Assembly (NCBI RefSeq): GCF_008933955.1
Contig: NZ_WBXO01000001.1
Coordinates: 1 to 64,000 of the forward strand
DNA from: Heliorestis acidaminivorans
GTDB lineage: Bacteria > Bacillota > Desulfitobacteriia > Heliobacteriales > Heliobacteriaceae
Direction: 5' to 3'
Length of the DNA: 64,000 bases
Each line of letters opens with the position of its first letter. Positions within the stretch are counted from its first letter, which is position 1. The notes beneath the pieces were generated by a model. That model ran no database searches and was not told the origin of the DNA. It was given only the letters and a program-made list of their open reading frames with translations. Of this stretch, positions 44,426 through 53,605 are shown one piece after another. The translations under genes and the position numbers were made by a program.

Positions 44426-44960
44426 AGTAACCTTAACGAGAATAATGTTTGTCCCCCTCTTTATGATTATTTTGCTTATTCCAGAAATACCTTATCGTCA
44501 ATACATTGCCGCTGGCGTATTTATAATCGCCGCGGCAACTGATGGCTTAGATGGCTATATTGCACGTTCAAGAAAACAGATAACTCGCTTGGGACAATTT
44601 ATGGATCCTCTAGCAGACAAATTGCTTGTTTCAGCTGCCTTGATATCACTCGTTGAGCTAGGCAAAATTTCAGCATGGATTGCTGTGATCATCATTGGTC
44701 GAGAATTTGCTGTTACAGGATTGCGAGCAATCTTAGCTGGTGAAGGTCAATCAGTAGCGGCAAGCAATTTAGGTAAGTTAAAAACAGTTTTTCAGATTAT
44801 CACCGTAGTAGTTATTCTTATTGATGAAGCACTTAGCATAGTTATTCCATTACCTATATCGCAAGTAATTCTCTACCTAGCTGTTATTTTCACCATTTGG
44901 TCTGGTGTTGACTACTTTATGAAAGCCAAAGGAATTTTACAGAACCGTCTGGAGACATGA
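44409..44960 (+). CDS. pgsA: CDP-diacylglycerol-glycerol-3-phosphate phosphatidyltransferase
   Basis: A 183-residue integral membrane enzyme of phosphatidylglycerol synthesis. The CDP-alcohol phosphatidyltransferase signature is present as DGLDGYIARSRKQITRLGQFMDPLADK (D-G-x2-A-R-x8-G-x3-D-x3-D). Several hydrophobic helices span the rest. The ATG lies inside the end of rimO (overlap 17 bases). A terminator follows. Confidence 0.94.
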   Translation: MNLANKVTLTRIMFVPLFMIILLIPEIPYRQYIAAGVFIIAAATDGLDGYIARSRKQITRLGQFMDPLADKLLVSAALISLVELGKISAWIAVIIIGREFAVTGLRAILAGEGQSVAASNLGKLKTVFQIITVVVILIDEALSIVIPLPISQVILYLAVIFTIWSGVDYFMKAKGILQNRLET

Positions 44961-44980
44961 TGTTTTCAGACGGTTTTTTC
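44943..44980 (+). terminator. Rho-independent terminator after pgsA
   Basis: AACCGTCTG/CAGACGGTT is followed by TTTTT; the stem begins inside the pgsA stop region. Confidence 0.87.
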
Positions 44981-45084
44981 TATTCCCAGTCCTTTACTAA
45001 TGCAATTGCTCTACACAAACCTTATAATCACTATATGAATAGTAGATATGATTCTTTTGTTTGTTGAGAGAGGAGAAAAAACAG

Positions 45085-45600
45085 ATGGGAATGAAGTTAC
45101 TGCGCATCGGTGCTGTGACAATTGTGACACTAGCAATGCTTTGGAGTGGTCACAGTGTTTATGAAAAGTATGTATCAGAAAAACCTTTTCACGAAGCTGT
45201 TATTAACCTTCTTCCTAATGCTGTTGTAGAGCACAAGAAAGAAGGAAGTAAGGTTATTGTAAATGTAGAAAGCGACAAAATAGATGATCTTGGTAAACAA
45301 TATCGTGATATTTACAAAATGAGTAAAGAACATTTAGGATCAGAAGTTGAACTTAACTTTTTAGATCATCCTGATGAAGATCTTACAGATCTTTGGAAAG
45401 TTATTCAGTTTCCTTTGTACCAAGGACTAGCAACAGGTAAATATATGGATATGCATAATGAAATTAATTTCATTGTTAGCCAAACAGAAATGGATTACCT
45501 TGTTACGCTAGATGAAAAACATCTCTATCTACAAATTGCTAAAAATGATAAATATCTATATAGGATCATTTCTCGTGAAAGAGGCGGTGAAGCATCATGA
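45085..45600 (+). CDS. Membrane-anchored protein, partner of the FtsH-like protease (unknown)
   Basis: The 171-residue product has one N-terminal membrane helix (about 5-24) and an extracytoplasmic domain of about 145 residues with no known motif. I choose the ATG at 45085, 9 bases after AGGAG; the TTG at 45061 has no such site. Its stop overlaps the next start (ATGA), so it is translationally coupled to the FtsH-like gene. It may supply the outside domain that the short protease lacks, which is an inference. Confidence 0.7.
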   Translation: MGMKLLRIGAVTIVTLAMLWSGHSVYEKYVSEKPFHEAVINLLPNAVVEHKKEGSKVIVNVESDKIDDLGKQYRDIYKMSKEHLGSEVELNFLDHPDEDLTDLWKVIQFPLYQGLATGKYMDMHNEINFIVSQTEMDYLVTLDEKHLYLQIAKNDKYLYRIISRERGGEAS

Positions 45601-47093
45601 ATCAAGCAGAAAAGAAGAGTTGGTTAGAAGAAGCCTTGTTAGGCATACTCATTGCCATTACTCTCTTTTTGTCCTACAAGCTTATGTCTCCACTTCCTTT
45701 AATTCTAGCTGGTATTTCTTCAATGATTTATTTGATTTGGCAACAACGACAGCAAGCAACACAAAGCTTAGGTGACTACAAAGTGGAATCTACTTTTTCA
45801 TTTGAAGAAATTGGTGGACAAAGAGTTGCCAAGAAAGAGCTTTCAGAAGCCTTGGATTTTATGGTGCAAAGCAAAGAAGCACAAGATCTAGGCATTCGCC
45901 CTCTCAAGGGAATCCTATTATGTGGACCTCCAGGGACAGGAAAAACACTACTAGCCAAAGCATCGGCAACTTATACAAATAGTGCTTTTTTGAGTTGCTC
46001 CGGCAGTGATTTTATTGAAGTTTATGCAGGTGTGGGAGCTAGTCGAATTCGAAACCTTTTCAATAAAGCACGAGAAAAAGCCAAAAAAAGTGGCAAAAAA
46101 GGTGCCGTAATTTTTATTGATGAAATTGATGTACTTGGTGCCAAACGTGGTGGCAATCGAGGTCACATGGAATACGAGCAAACACTTAATGCTTTACTTG
46201 TTGAAATGGATGGTTTGAAAAGCCATGAATCGATACAAATTCTGATTATGGGAGCAACAAACAGACCAGATCTTTTGGATCCGGCTTTACTAAGACCAGG
46301 CCGTTTTGATAGACAGATTCAAGTAGACTTACCTGACAAAGAAGGAAGAGAACACATTCTCAAAATTCATTTGAGAAATAAACCAGTTTCTGATGAAGTA
46401 GATCTTTCTATCTTGGCTAAAGAAACAGTAGGTTTTTCTGGTGCTCAGCTGGAAAGTATTTGTAATGAAGCGGCTATTTTATCGCTGAGACTGGGAGAGA
46501 AAATGATTAGTTTCGATCAGTTGAAAGAATCTATTGAAAAGGTACTACTAGGAGCTTCCGGTGATCGTAAAGCTTTAGAAGAAGAACTATGGCGTGTTGC
46601 CGTTCATGAGACAGCCCATGCCTTAGTTAGTGAATGGGAACGACCTGGATCCGTAGCTCGCTTAACAATTTCACCTCGAGGAAGAGCTCTAGGTTATTTA
46701 CGTCAGGTACCTCCTGAAGAAAAAGTTCTAGAAACGAAAACAGATATGCTTAGCTCTATCCGTGTAGCTTTAGCGGGTCTTGTAGCTGAAGAAGAAATTT
46801 TAGAGCAAGGCTCAACAGGTGCAAGACAAGATTTGGCAATGGCTTCACAACTGGCACAGCAAATTGTACTTTCAGGATTATCTGATATAGGCCCTAGTGG
46901 GGCCACAGAACTTCCCGAAAAAACTCGTTTTCAAGAACTACAAAAAATATTAGATAGTGAAAAAGCACATCTTGAACTAAAAATAAAAAGCCATCGTTAT
47001 CAGTTAGAAAAGATGGCTACTTTACTGCGTGAGAAAGAAAGTCTTTCTGGCGATGAGTTTCGAGGGGCCATGAAAAACTACATGGTAGCTTAA
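45597..47093 (+). CDS. FtsH-like AAA zinc metalloprotease, short form
   Basis: The 498-residue product has two closely spaced membrane helices (about 13-28 and 33-48), an AAA domain with Walker A GPPGTGKT (110-117), Walker B FIDEID (173-178), the second-region RPGRFDR, and a zinc-protease domain with H337-E-T-A-H341 and D412 as third ligand. True FtsH proteins are about 600-650 residues and carry a periplasmic domain between the helices; that domain is missing here and the protease part is shorter. All catalytic residues are intact. It is coupled to the upstream membrane protein gene. Confidence 0.88.
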   Translation: MNQAEKKSWLEEALLGILIAITLFLSYKLMSPLPLILAGISSMIYLIWQQRQQATQSLGDYKVESTFSFEEIGGQRVAKKELSEALDFMVQSKEAQDLGIRPLKGILLCGPPGTGKTLLAKASATYTNSAFLSCSGSDFIEVYAGVGASRIRNLFNKAREKAKKSGKKGAVIFIDEIDVLGAKRGGNRGHMEYEQTLNALLVEMDGLKSHESIQILIMGATNRPDLLDPALLRPGRFDRQIQVDLPDKEGREHILKIHLRNKPVSDEVDLSILAKETVGFSGAQLESICNEAAILSLRLGEKMISFDQLKESIEKVLLGASGDRKALEEELWRVAVHETAHALVSEWERPGSVARLTISPRGRALGYLRQVPPEEKVLETKTDMLSSIRVALAGLVAEEEILEQGSTGARQDLAMASQLAQQIVLSGLSDIGPSGATELPEKTRFQELQKILDSEKAHLELKIKSHRYQLEKMATLLREKESLSGDEFRGAMKNYMVA

Positions 47094-47101
47094 AAATATT
47101 T

Positions 47102-47143
47102 AAAAAGCCCTGCTTTCATTTAATTGAAAGGCAGGGCTTTTTG
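47102..47143 (+). terminator. Rho-independent terminator
   Basis: AAAAAGCCCTGC/GCAGGGCTTTTT with an inner CTTTC/GAAAG pairing and a T run. Confidence 0.92.
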
Positions 47144-47249
47144 CATACAATAAGCAGGATTTAACATGCTATTGGCGAAAATGGATATTTTATGAGATAA
47201 TATAGTAGTTAGAGATGCTTTTTCATTGAAAAAGTTCGAAGTGGGTGTT

Positions 47250-48503
47250 ATGATGATAAGCGCTGAAATTGTATCTACAGGCACGGAGCTTCTGTTAGGG
47301 CAGAATCTAAATACCAACGCCCGTTATCTTTCTGAAAGGCTAGCCTCTCTCGGTATTAGTTGTTATTTTCAGACAACAGTGGGCGACAACCAAGATAGAA
47401 TAGAACAGGTTCTAGAAATTGCTAGAGGTCGTGCTGACATAATTATCACGACCGGTGGTTTAGGTCCGACAATGGATGATTTAACGAAAGAGGTTGTTGC
47501 GGAACTATGTGGTCGTTCTTTGCAACTTCACGAACCAAGTCTTCATCATATAGAATCATTTTTCCAGCGTCGTGGCCGTTCAATGCCAGAAAACAACAAA
47601 AAACAGGCGCTTATTCCTGAGGGAGCTATTATAATTCCCAATCACCAGGGTACGGCACCCGGTTTTATTGTCGAAGAAGGAACCAAAACATTTATTCTCT
47701 TGCCAGGTCCTCCTAACGAAATGGAACCGATGTTTGAAGAAACAGTAAAGCCTTACTTATCGATGAAAACTAAAAGTGATCCAACCATTCTTTATTCTCG
47801 CCTATTAAAAATTGTTGGAAGGGGAGAGTCTGTTGTAGAAGATCAGCTTCGTGATCTTCTCATGGAACAGAGCAATCCAACTATTGCCTTGTTGGCCAAA
47901 CAAGAAGGCCTGCATATTCGCCTTACAGCTAGAGCCAAGACAGAGGCGGAAGCAAAAGAGCTTATCAAAGAACTAGAAGCAGAAGTAGTGCATCGTCTTC
48001 GCCCTTATATTTTCGGCTTTGACCAGGACACATTGTCAGGTGTAGTAGGTCAAAGCTTACTTAAAAAGGGTAAAAAGCTAGCTATTGCAGAATCCTGCAC
48101 TGGTGGACTGATTGCACACGAGATTACTAACGAAGCAGGTTCTTCGGCCTACTTTCTTCTTGGGGTTACTGCATATGATAACAGTGCCAAAAAAGCACTG
48201 CTTGGTGTGGAAGAGAAGACTTTGCAATCTCATGGAGCAGTCAGTGCAGAAACAGCACTGGCTATGGCTCAGGGTGTAAAAAAAATAGCTGGTGCCGATA
48301 TTGCGGTTGCTGTTACAGGGATTGCTGGACCCAGTGGCGGAACTAAAGAAAAGCCAGTAGGACTCGTTTACGGGGCTATCGCCGATGACGCTTATAGTGA
48401 AGTGAAAGAGTTTCGATTTACTGGCACTAGAGAAATAATCAAAGAGAGAACAGCAACGGCTGTCCTCAACTGGTTACGCTTTCATCTTAATGAAAAACCG
48501 TAG
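47250..48503 (+). CDS. cinA: CinA: nicotinamide-nucleotide amidase / damage-inducible protein
   Basis: The 417-residue product has an N-terminal molybdopterin-binding-like (COG1058) domain (EIVSTGTELLLGQ, TTGGLGPTMDDLT) and a C-terminal PncC amidase domain (about 255-412; AESCTGGLIAHEIT, GIAGPSGGTKEKPVG). It recycles pyridine nucleotides by deamidating nicotinamide mononucleotide. The start is ATG 47250 or 47253; the GTGGG site upstream is weak. It leads a block of DNA- and RNA-related genes ending in recA-recX. Confidence 0.93.
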   Translation: MMISAEIVSTGTELLLGQNLNTNARYLSERLASLGISCYFQTTVGDNQDRIEQVLEIARGRADIIITTGGLGPTMDDLTKEVVAELCGRSLQLHEPSLHHIESFFQRRGRSMPENNKKQALIPEGAIIIPNHQGTAPGFIVEEGTKTFILLPGPPNEMEPMFEETVKPYLSMKTKSDPTILYSRLLKIVGRGESVVEDQLRDLLMEQSNPTIALLAKQEGLHIRLTARAKTEAEAKELIKELEAEVVHRLRPYIFGFDQDTLSGVVGQSLLKKGKKLAIAESCTGGLIAHEITNEAGSSAYFLLGVTAYDNSAKKALLGVEEKTLQSHGAVSAETALAMAQGVKKIAGADIAVAVTGIAGPSGGTKEKPVGLVYGAIADDAYSEVKEFRFTGTREIIKERTATAVLNWLRFHLNEKP

Positions 48504-48543
48504 CTATTATTAAGAATTATTCATGATTGAAAGGGTGCATACG

Positions 48544-50157
48544 ATGACATTACATCGCAACTCAGGTAGTGAGGAACAAGAAAGAGTAAGTTTTGGAGAT
48601 ATTACCTTAAAGAGCATGGTTTTCAAAGCTATTTCCGACATGGGCTTTGAAGAACCATCACCGATTCAAGCCAAAGCAATTCCTTTTATATTAGAAGGAA
48701 AAGATCTGATTGGGCAAGCCCAGACTGGTACAGGTAAAACAGCTACATTTGGTATTCCTATGGCAGAAATGATTGATACAGACGATAGTAGAGTTCAAGC
48801 TTTGGTGCTCTGTCCAACAAGAGAATTAGCTATTCAAGTTGCTCAAGAAGTTAGCAAAATTGGTCGCTTAAGCAACTTAAAATCTCTACCTGTCTATGGT
48901 GGCCAATCTATAGAAAGACAAATCAGAGCTTTACGTCATGGTGTACAAGTTGTTATTGGTACACCTGGACGTATTCTTGATCACATTAGTCGTAAAACCT
49001 TACGTTTGAACAATGTGCGTATGGTTATCCTTGATGAAGCTGACGAAATGCTCGATATGGGCTTCATTGATGACATTGAAGCAATTATCAAAGAAACGCC
49101 TGAGGATAGACAAACCTTATTGTTCTCTGCAACTATGCCTGGTCCTATTCAAAAGCTAGCTCGTCAATATATGAAAAGTCCTGAATTTGTCACTATTTCA
49201 AGGGACAAACTGACAGTACCATTGATCGAACAAGTTTATTATGAGTGTAAAGATTCTCAGAAAGTAGATGCTCTCTGTCGTGTTCTAGACATGGAGGAAA
49301 TTGGTGCGGCCATCATTTTCTGTCGTACCAAAAGAGGTGTCGATGAATTAGTTGCTTCTTTAAAGACAAGAGGCTTTTTTGCCGAAGGACTTCATGGCGA
49401 TTTAACGCAAGCACAGCGGGATCGAGTGATGAAGAAATTCCGCGACGGCAAGGCTGAGCTACTAGTAGCAACAGACGTAGCAGCACGAGGTATTGATGTA
49501 GAGAATGTTACTCATGTTGTTAACTACGATATTCCACAAGATCCTGAGTCCTATGTACACCGCATCGGTCGCACTGGTCGAGCTGGACGTAAAGGCATTG
49601 CAATAACTTTAATTAACTATCGTGAATATCGTCAATTGAAACTCATCGAAAGAGTTACCAAAGCACGTATTCAACGTCGCGATCTACCATCAATGGCTGA
49701 TATTGTAGAAAGACACAAAGAGTCGCACAAAAGCAAACTACTTACCCTTTTGGAGCGAGGACACTTTGGTGAATATAAAAGTATTATCAGTGAGCTTGCC
49801 GATGAATACGATCCAATGGAAATTGCCGCGGCTACTTTCAAACTTCTTGTAGAAGGACCAGAAGCAGAAAAAGCAGAAAAAGAAGTATCCGAGTTTGGTA
49901 ATACTGGTGCAGAACCTGGCATGGTGCGACTCTTCATGAATATTGGTCGTGGTCAGGGAGTAAGACCTCAAGATATTGTAAGAACAATTGCTGAGGAAGC
50001 AGGAATTCCTGGAAACGTGATCGGTGTAATTAATATCTACGATAAGTTTACTTTTGTAGAAGTGCCTGAAGATGTTGCCGGACGTGTTCTTGGTGTAATG
50101 CACCAGAATATGATCAAGGGGCGCAAGATTAGCGTAGAGCCAGCTAAAGCAAGATAA
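48544..50157 (+). CDS. DEAD-box RNA helicase with DbpA-type RNA-binding domain
   Basis: The 537-residue product shows the Q motif (GFEEPSPIQAKAI), AQTGTGKTA, PTRELA, VLDEADEMLDMGF, SAT, ARGIDV and HRIGRTGRAGR. A C-terminal DbpA RNA-binding domain (about 455-535; RLFMNIGRGQGVRPQDIV) is present, as in DeaD/CshA. It remodels structured RNA, probably in ribosome assembly or mRNA decay. I choose the ATG at 48544 after AAAGGGTG. rny, another RNA-decay gene, is 3.4 kb downstream. Confidence 0.95.
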   Translation: MTLHRNSGSEEQERVSFGDITLKSMVFKAISDMGFEEPSPIQAKAIPFILEGKDLIGQAQTGTGKTATFGIPMAEMIDTDDSRVQALVLCPTRELAIQVAQEVSKIGRLSNLKSLPVYGGQSIERQIRALRHGVQVVIGTPGRILDHISRKTLRLNNVRMVILDEADEMLDMGFIDDIEAIIKETPEDRQTLLFSATMPGPIQKLARQYMKSPEFVTISRDKLTVPLIEQVYYECKDSQKVDALCRVLDMEEIGAAIIFCRTKRGVDELVASLKTRGFFAEGLHGDLTQAQRDRVMKKFRDGKAELLVATDVAARGIDVENVTHVVNYDIPQDPESYVHRIGRTGRAGRKGIAITLINYREYRQLKLIERVTKARIQRRDLPSMADIVERHKESHKSKLLTLLERGHFGEYKSIISELADEYDPMEIAAATFKLLVEGPEAEKAEKEVSEFGNTGAEPGMVRLFMNIGRGQGVRPQDIVRTIAEEAGIPGNVIGVINIYDKFTFVEVPEDVAGRVLGVMHQNMIKGRKISVEPAKAR

Positions 50158-50186
50158 TATTTTGTAGACCCTGGGGGTGAAAGGCT

Positions 50187-50945
50187 TTGAAGTTGAATCA
50201 GCGCACGCAAGCGATCCTTGTTTCGACAATTGTATGTTTTTTTGTCGGTTTTTCGCTCATGGTGCAATGGCGTACACAAGCAGAGATCACCAAAGAAGCG
50301 GCTGCCTACTCTGTTGATGAGTTAACGTCTAAGCTGATTCAGATGGAGCAATCGAAAGATACCTTGAACACCCAGATGATAGAACTAAGGTCTCAGTTAA
50401 ACCGATATCGCGATGGAGAAGATTCCCGACAGGCCTTAGAGCAAACCTTAGAGAGAACTCGTCTCGAAGCAGGTTTTTTGCCCTTAGAAGGTCCAGGTAT
50501 TGTAATTACCTTAGATGATAGTCCTTTAGCACAGGATTTTGAATTTTCTAGCTTGGACAATATAAATGATTACTACATCCATGACTGGTACTTAAGGGAG
50601 TTAGTCAACGCATTATGGACAGGCGGGGCTGAAGCCATATCGATCAATCATCAAAGACTGATTAGTAGCTCAGAAATTTTCTGTGGTGGCACTACAATTT
50701 TTGTAAACCGTGACTATATAACCCCGCCTTTTGTCATTAAAGCAGTTGGTGATCCCAAAAATCTAACATCTTCTGTAAATATGGTTTCTATTTCCTTGAT
50801 GCTTAGAGATTATCGCCAGCGTTACGGAATTACTTATGATGTTCTGCCGAGTGAAAAGCTAGAGATACCGGCTTATCGTGGTGACGTTAGATTTCGATAT
50901 GCCAGAACAGTTACGGATCTACAGCAAGAGTCGGTGAGAAGATAA
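50187..50945 (+). CDS. DUF881 family membrane-anchored protein (first copy)
   Basis: The 252-residue product has an N-terminal membrane helix (about 10-27), a coiled coil (about 45-85) and a DUF881 domain (about 95-245) with GPGIVITLDDSPL and ELVNALWTGGAEAISINHQRL. DUF881 proteins in Firmicutes often lie near division and cell-wall genes; function is not established. The TTG start follows GGGGGTGAAAGG. A paralogue starts at its last base. Confidence 0.87.
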   Translation: MKLNQRTQAILVSTIVCFFVGFSLMVQWRTQAEITKEAAAYSVDELTSKLIQMEQSKDTLNTQMIELRSQLNRYRDGEDSRQALEQTLERTRLEAGFLPLEGPGIVITLDDSPLAQDFEFSSLDNINDYYIHDWYLRELVNALWTGGAEAISINHQRLISSSEIFCGGTTIFVNRDYITPPFVIKAVGDPKNLTSSVNMVSISLMLRDYRQRYGITYDVLPSEKLEIPAYRGDVRFRYARTVTDLQQESVRR

Positions 50946-51673
50946 TGAAAATGTCCGTTAAAATGAAATGGAAAAGATGGCAAGTAACAGCGACCATTGT
51001 AGCGCTTGCCCTTGGTATATTGCTTACAACGCAGTTCAATACAGCCACACATCTTGCAGAAGGTCGAACAGAAATGATCGAGCGACAAAAGGCCTTAGAA
51101 GATTTACTGGAAAAAGGGGAACTAGAAAGAGTAGAGTTAGAAGAAGAAATTAACCGACTAAAAGCAGAAGTTGATAAATACGAAGAAGTTGCTAAAGGCT
51201 ACGTAGGTACTGGTATTTCTTCGGAAATTGATCGACTGAGAATCTTAACAGGTTATGCATCTGTGGAAGGAGCCGGTATTCGTATCACTTTAGACTCCCA
51301 ACAGGCAACTCTTTTTCCTGTAGACATTATTGATTTGATGGAACTAGTAAATATCTTACGCTATGCCGGTGCAGAAGCGATTGCTGTTAATGCTCAACGT
51401 ATAGTTGCCAATTCAGAAATCTATGTGTCAGGCAAAAACATATTAATTAACAAAACACCAATTAGTAGTGACCGAGAGCAAATTTATGTAATAGATGCTA
51501 TTGGACCACCTGATCAATTGAACGATGTAATTCAAGTCACTGATGGTCGCGTTAATAGCTTAAAAGAACGAAAAATAGATGTAAAAATCTCCAAACAAAA
51601 CAGTGTCGAAATACCTGCTTACACAGGTTCTATGCGCTTTCGTTATGCCAAACCTATGACACAAACGCCATGA
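50945..51673 (+). CDS. DUF881 family membrane-anchored protein (second copy)
   Basis: The 242-residue paralogue of the upstream gene has the same order: basic N-terminus, membrane helix (about 13-29), coiled coil (about 38-75) and DUF881 domain (GAGIRITLDSQQ, ELVNILRYAGAEAIAVNAQRI). Its ATG overlaps the upstream TAA (TAATG), so the two are coupled and may form a hetero-oligomer. The recA promoter follows directly. Confidence 0.87.
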   Translation: MKMSVKMKWKRWQVTATIVALALGILLTTQFNTATHLAEGRTEMIERQKALEDLLEKGELERVELEEEINRLKAEVDKYEEVAKGYVGTGISSEIDRLRILTGYASVEGAGIRITLDSQQATLFPVDIIDLMELVNILRYAGAEAIAVNAQRIVANSEIYVSGKNILINKTPISSDREQIYVIDAIGPPDQLNDVIQVTDGRVNSLKERKIDVKISKQNSVEIPAYTGSMRFRYAKPMTQTP

Positions 51674-51685
51674 TTTATTCAGGGA

Positions 51686-51714
51686 TTGACAAGTAATGAC
51701 AGGAAAGGTATAGT
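51686..51714 (+). promoter_or_regulatory. Sigma-A promoter of recA
   Basis: A perfect TTGACA (51686-51691), 17-base spacer and TATAGT (51709-51714). No Firmicutes-type LexA box (GAACN4GTTC) is visible between it and the recA start. Confidence 0.82.
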
Positions 51715-51764
51715 CAGACATAGAATCCTACTTGTCCCGTTAAAGTGAATAAAGGAGGAAGATC

Positions 51765-52784
51765 ATGGCCGCTGATAAATTACAAGCCCTTCAACAGGCT
51801 CTGAACAACATTGAGAAAGCCTTTGGTAAGGGAGCAATCATGCGTTTAGGAGAAGCATCGGCGAAGCTATCGGTTGATGTGATCCCTACAGGTTCTATTG
51901 CCTTAGATATAGCGCTAGGCGTTGGAGGCGTTCCTAGAGGTCGGATTGTAGAAGTCTATGGTCCTGAATCTTCAGGTAAAACAACAGTAGCTCTACATAT
52001 TATTGCCGAGGCTCAGAAAACCGGTGGTATGGCGGCATTTATCGATGCAGAACATGCTCTTGATCCCGTATACGCTCGCAAGCTAGGCGTTGATATTGAC
52101 AACTTGCTTGTATCTCAGCCTGATACAGGTGAACAAGCCTTAGAAATTTGTGAGGCCCTTGTTCGTTCTGGTGCTGTAGATATTGTTGTTGTTGATTCCG
52201 TGGCAGCCCTTGTGCCGAAGGCAGAGATAGATGGTGAGATGGGCGATACTCATGTGGGATTACAGGCCCGATTAATGTCTCAGGCACTACGTAAGTTGAC
52301 AGGTGTTGTATCAAAATCTCGAACCTGCTGTCTATTCATTAACCAGATCCGAGAAAAAGTAGGAGTTATGTTCGGAAACCCTGAGACAACACCAGGTGGA
52401 CGAGCCTTAAAGTTTTATTCTTCTGTAAGGCTTGAAGTACGCAGAGTTGAAACGATCAAACAAGGTGTAGAAATGATCGGTTCTCGTACTCGGGTTAAAG
52501 TTGTTAAAAATAAAGTAGCTCCACCTTTCAAGCAAGCAGACTTTGACATCATGTATGGTGAAGGCATTTCTCGAGAAGGTAGCTTACTAGATTTAGCTGT
52601 AGAGATGAAAATTATCGACAAAAGTGGAGCTTGGTACTCTTACAAAGGTGAGCGTCTTGGACAAGGTCGTGAAAATGCAAAAGAGTTTTTGAAAAATAAT
52701 GATGCATTGACTAAAGAAGTCGAAGCGATCATCCGAGGACAAGAACCTGTAGGTGTCATGGAGTTAGCTGTCGAAAATGAATAG
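51765..52784 (+). CDS. recA: RecA recombinase
   Basis: The 339-residue recombinase carries Walker A GPESSGKT, the [13 protein letters not shown] segment, [20 protein letters not shown] (loop L1 region) and [22 protein letters not shown] (loop L2). It binds single-stranded DNA for strand exchange and the SOS response. The ATG follows AAAGGAGGAAG. recX starts 8 bases before its stop, so its inhibitor is made from the same transcript. Confidence 0.98.
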   Translation: MAADKLQALQQALNNIEKAFGKGAIMRLGEASAKLSVDVIPTGSIALDIALGVGGVPRGRIVEVYGPESSGKTTVALHIIAEAQKTGGMAAFIDAEHALDPVYARKLGVDIDNLLVSQPDTGEQALEICEALVRSGAVDIVVVDSVAALVPKAEIDGEMGDTHVGLQARLMSQALRKLTGVVSKSRTCCLFINQIREKVGVMFGNPETTPGGRALKFYSSVRLEVRRVETIKQGVEMIGSRTRVKVVKNKVAPPFKQADFDIMYGEGISREGSLLDLAVEMKIIDKSGAWYSYKGERLGQGRENAKEFLKNNDALTKEVEAIIRGQEPVGVMELAVENE

Positions 52785-53289
52785 TTTCACAATGAAATAT
52801 TTGTCTTATGAGGAGAGCTGGAAAAAAGCTCTCTTCTGGCTTTCTAGACGTTCCTTAAGTTCCTTGGAAGTTGCTCAGCGTTTGCAACGAAAGGGTACCA
52901 AAGAAGAAGATATTAATGCGATTTTAGACCGATTAAAAGAACTAGGTTACTTAAACGATCAACGTTTTGCCTACTCTTTTGCTCGTTATCGTAAAGATTG
53001 CTCATCTTATGGGTCCTTACGGATTCAACAAGAACTAAACAGAAGAGGTATTGCATCTAACATTGTAGAGCGTGCTATTGAAGAGACCTTGTCAGCAGAA
53101 GAAGAATATGAACGAGCCAAAAAAGTAGCTCTTTCTAAACTTCAAGAACTATCAAAAAAAGAAAAAAGTCATAAAAGCGCACGTCTGGGAAGACATTTAC
53201 AGCAAAAAGGCTTTCCTTTAGAATTAATTTACAGACTAATTGAAGAATTAAAATCAGAAGAACTTTTGATGAATGACCAGAAAACTTGA
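52777..53289 (+). CDS. recX: RecX regulator of RecA
   Basis: The 170-residue product is made of the three-helix RecX repeats: [40 protein letters not shown], then [12 protein letters not shown] and a third repeat near the C-terminus ([22 protein letters not shown]). RecX limits RecA filament growth. It overlaps recA by 8 bases. Its stop codon lies within the -35 box of the next promoter. Confidence 0.92.
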   Translation: MNSFTMKYLSYEESWKKALFWLSRRSLSSLEVAQRLQRKGTKEEDINAILDRLKELGYLNDQRFAYSFARYRKDCSSYGSLRIQQELNRRGIASNIVERAIEETLSAEEEYERAKKVALSKLQELSKKEKSHKSARLGRHLQQKGFPLELIYRLIEELKSEELLMNDQKT

Positions 53290-53314
53290 CATGATATATG
53301 AAAAATTTTATAAT
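53286..53314 (+). promoter_or_regulatory. Perfect consensus sigma-A promoter for an orphan RNA
   Basis: TTGACA (53286-53291), exactly 17 bases, TATAAT (53309-53314). It is the only promoter in the window that I found fully matching the consensus. It overlaps the recX stop codon and points at a region without a gene. Confidence 0.9.
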
Positions 53315-53320
53315 GACCAA

Positions 53321-53549
53321 TAGACGGAAACTTGTATCGTGGAGCATCACGCCACTGTGGAGGCGTTTCTTATATATTTCATCAACAGCAATTCCCTTCT
53401 TAGTAAGAACAGCAGTATTAATGAACCATGCAAGGGGCTGTGATTGGCATTATAAGGACATAGGCGCCAACGGTTTTAACATATGTTAAAACCGTACTTA
53501 AATGTGGAATGATATCTCCTCGAAACCGAGTTTTCGCTCGGTTTTTTTC
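53321..53549 (+). ncRNA. Candidate structured non-coding RNA, about 230 bases, family unknown
   Basis: It runs from the expected start of the consensus promoter to a good terminator. Internal structure includes ACGCC/GGCGT (about 53351-53368), a long-range helix ACAGC-x4-CCCTT with AAGGG-GCTGT, and a perfect 26-base palindrome (about 53470-53495). The one open frame here begins upstream of the predicted transcript start and lacks a ribosome-binding site. Size and layout would suit a 6S-like RNA, but I cannot confirm that. It could also be a leader of rny that terminates early. Confidence 0.65.
53524..53549 (+). terminator. Terminator of the orphan RNA
   Basis: CCGAG/CTCGG with loop TTTTCG is followed by a run of T. 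Confidence 0.92.
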
Positions 53550-53605
53550 ATTTTTAGCAAAAAGCATGCAAGATAATAGTCATTAAAGAGGAGGTGAAAG
53601 ACCCT

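Noticed and set aside
49738-50229. 163-residue - strand open frame antisense to the DEAD-box gene
   Set aside because: It is a shadow of the helicase frame with no ribosome-binding site; the + strand product is unmistakable.
51686-51764. LexA operator upstream of recA
   Set aside because: No GAACN4GTTC-like sequence is present around the promoter or leader.
53298-53489. 63-residue open frame between recX and rny
   Set aside because: Its first ATG lies inside the spacer of a perfect promoter and the next ATG overlaps the -10 box, both upstream of the predicted transcript start. There is no ribosome-binding site, and the region looks like a structured RNA.
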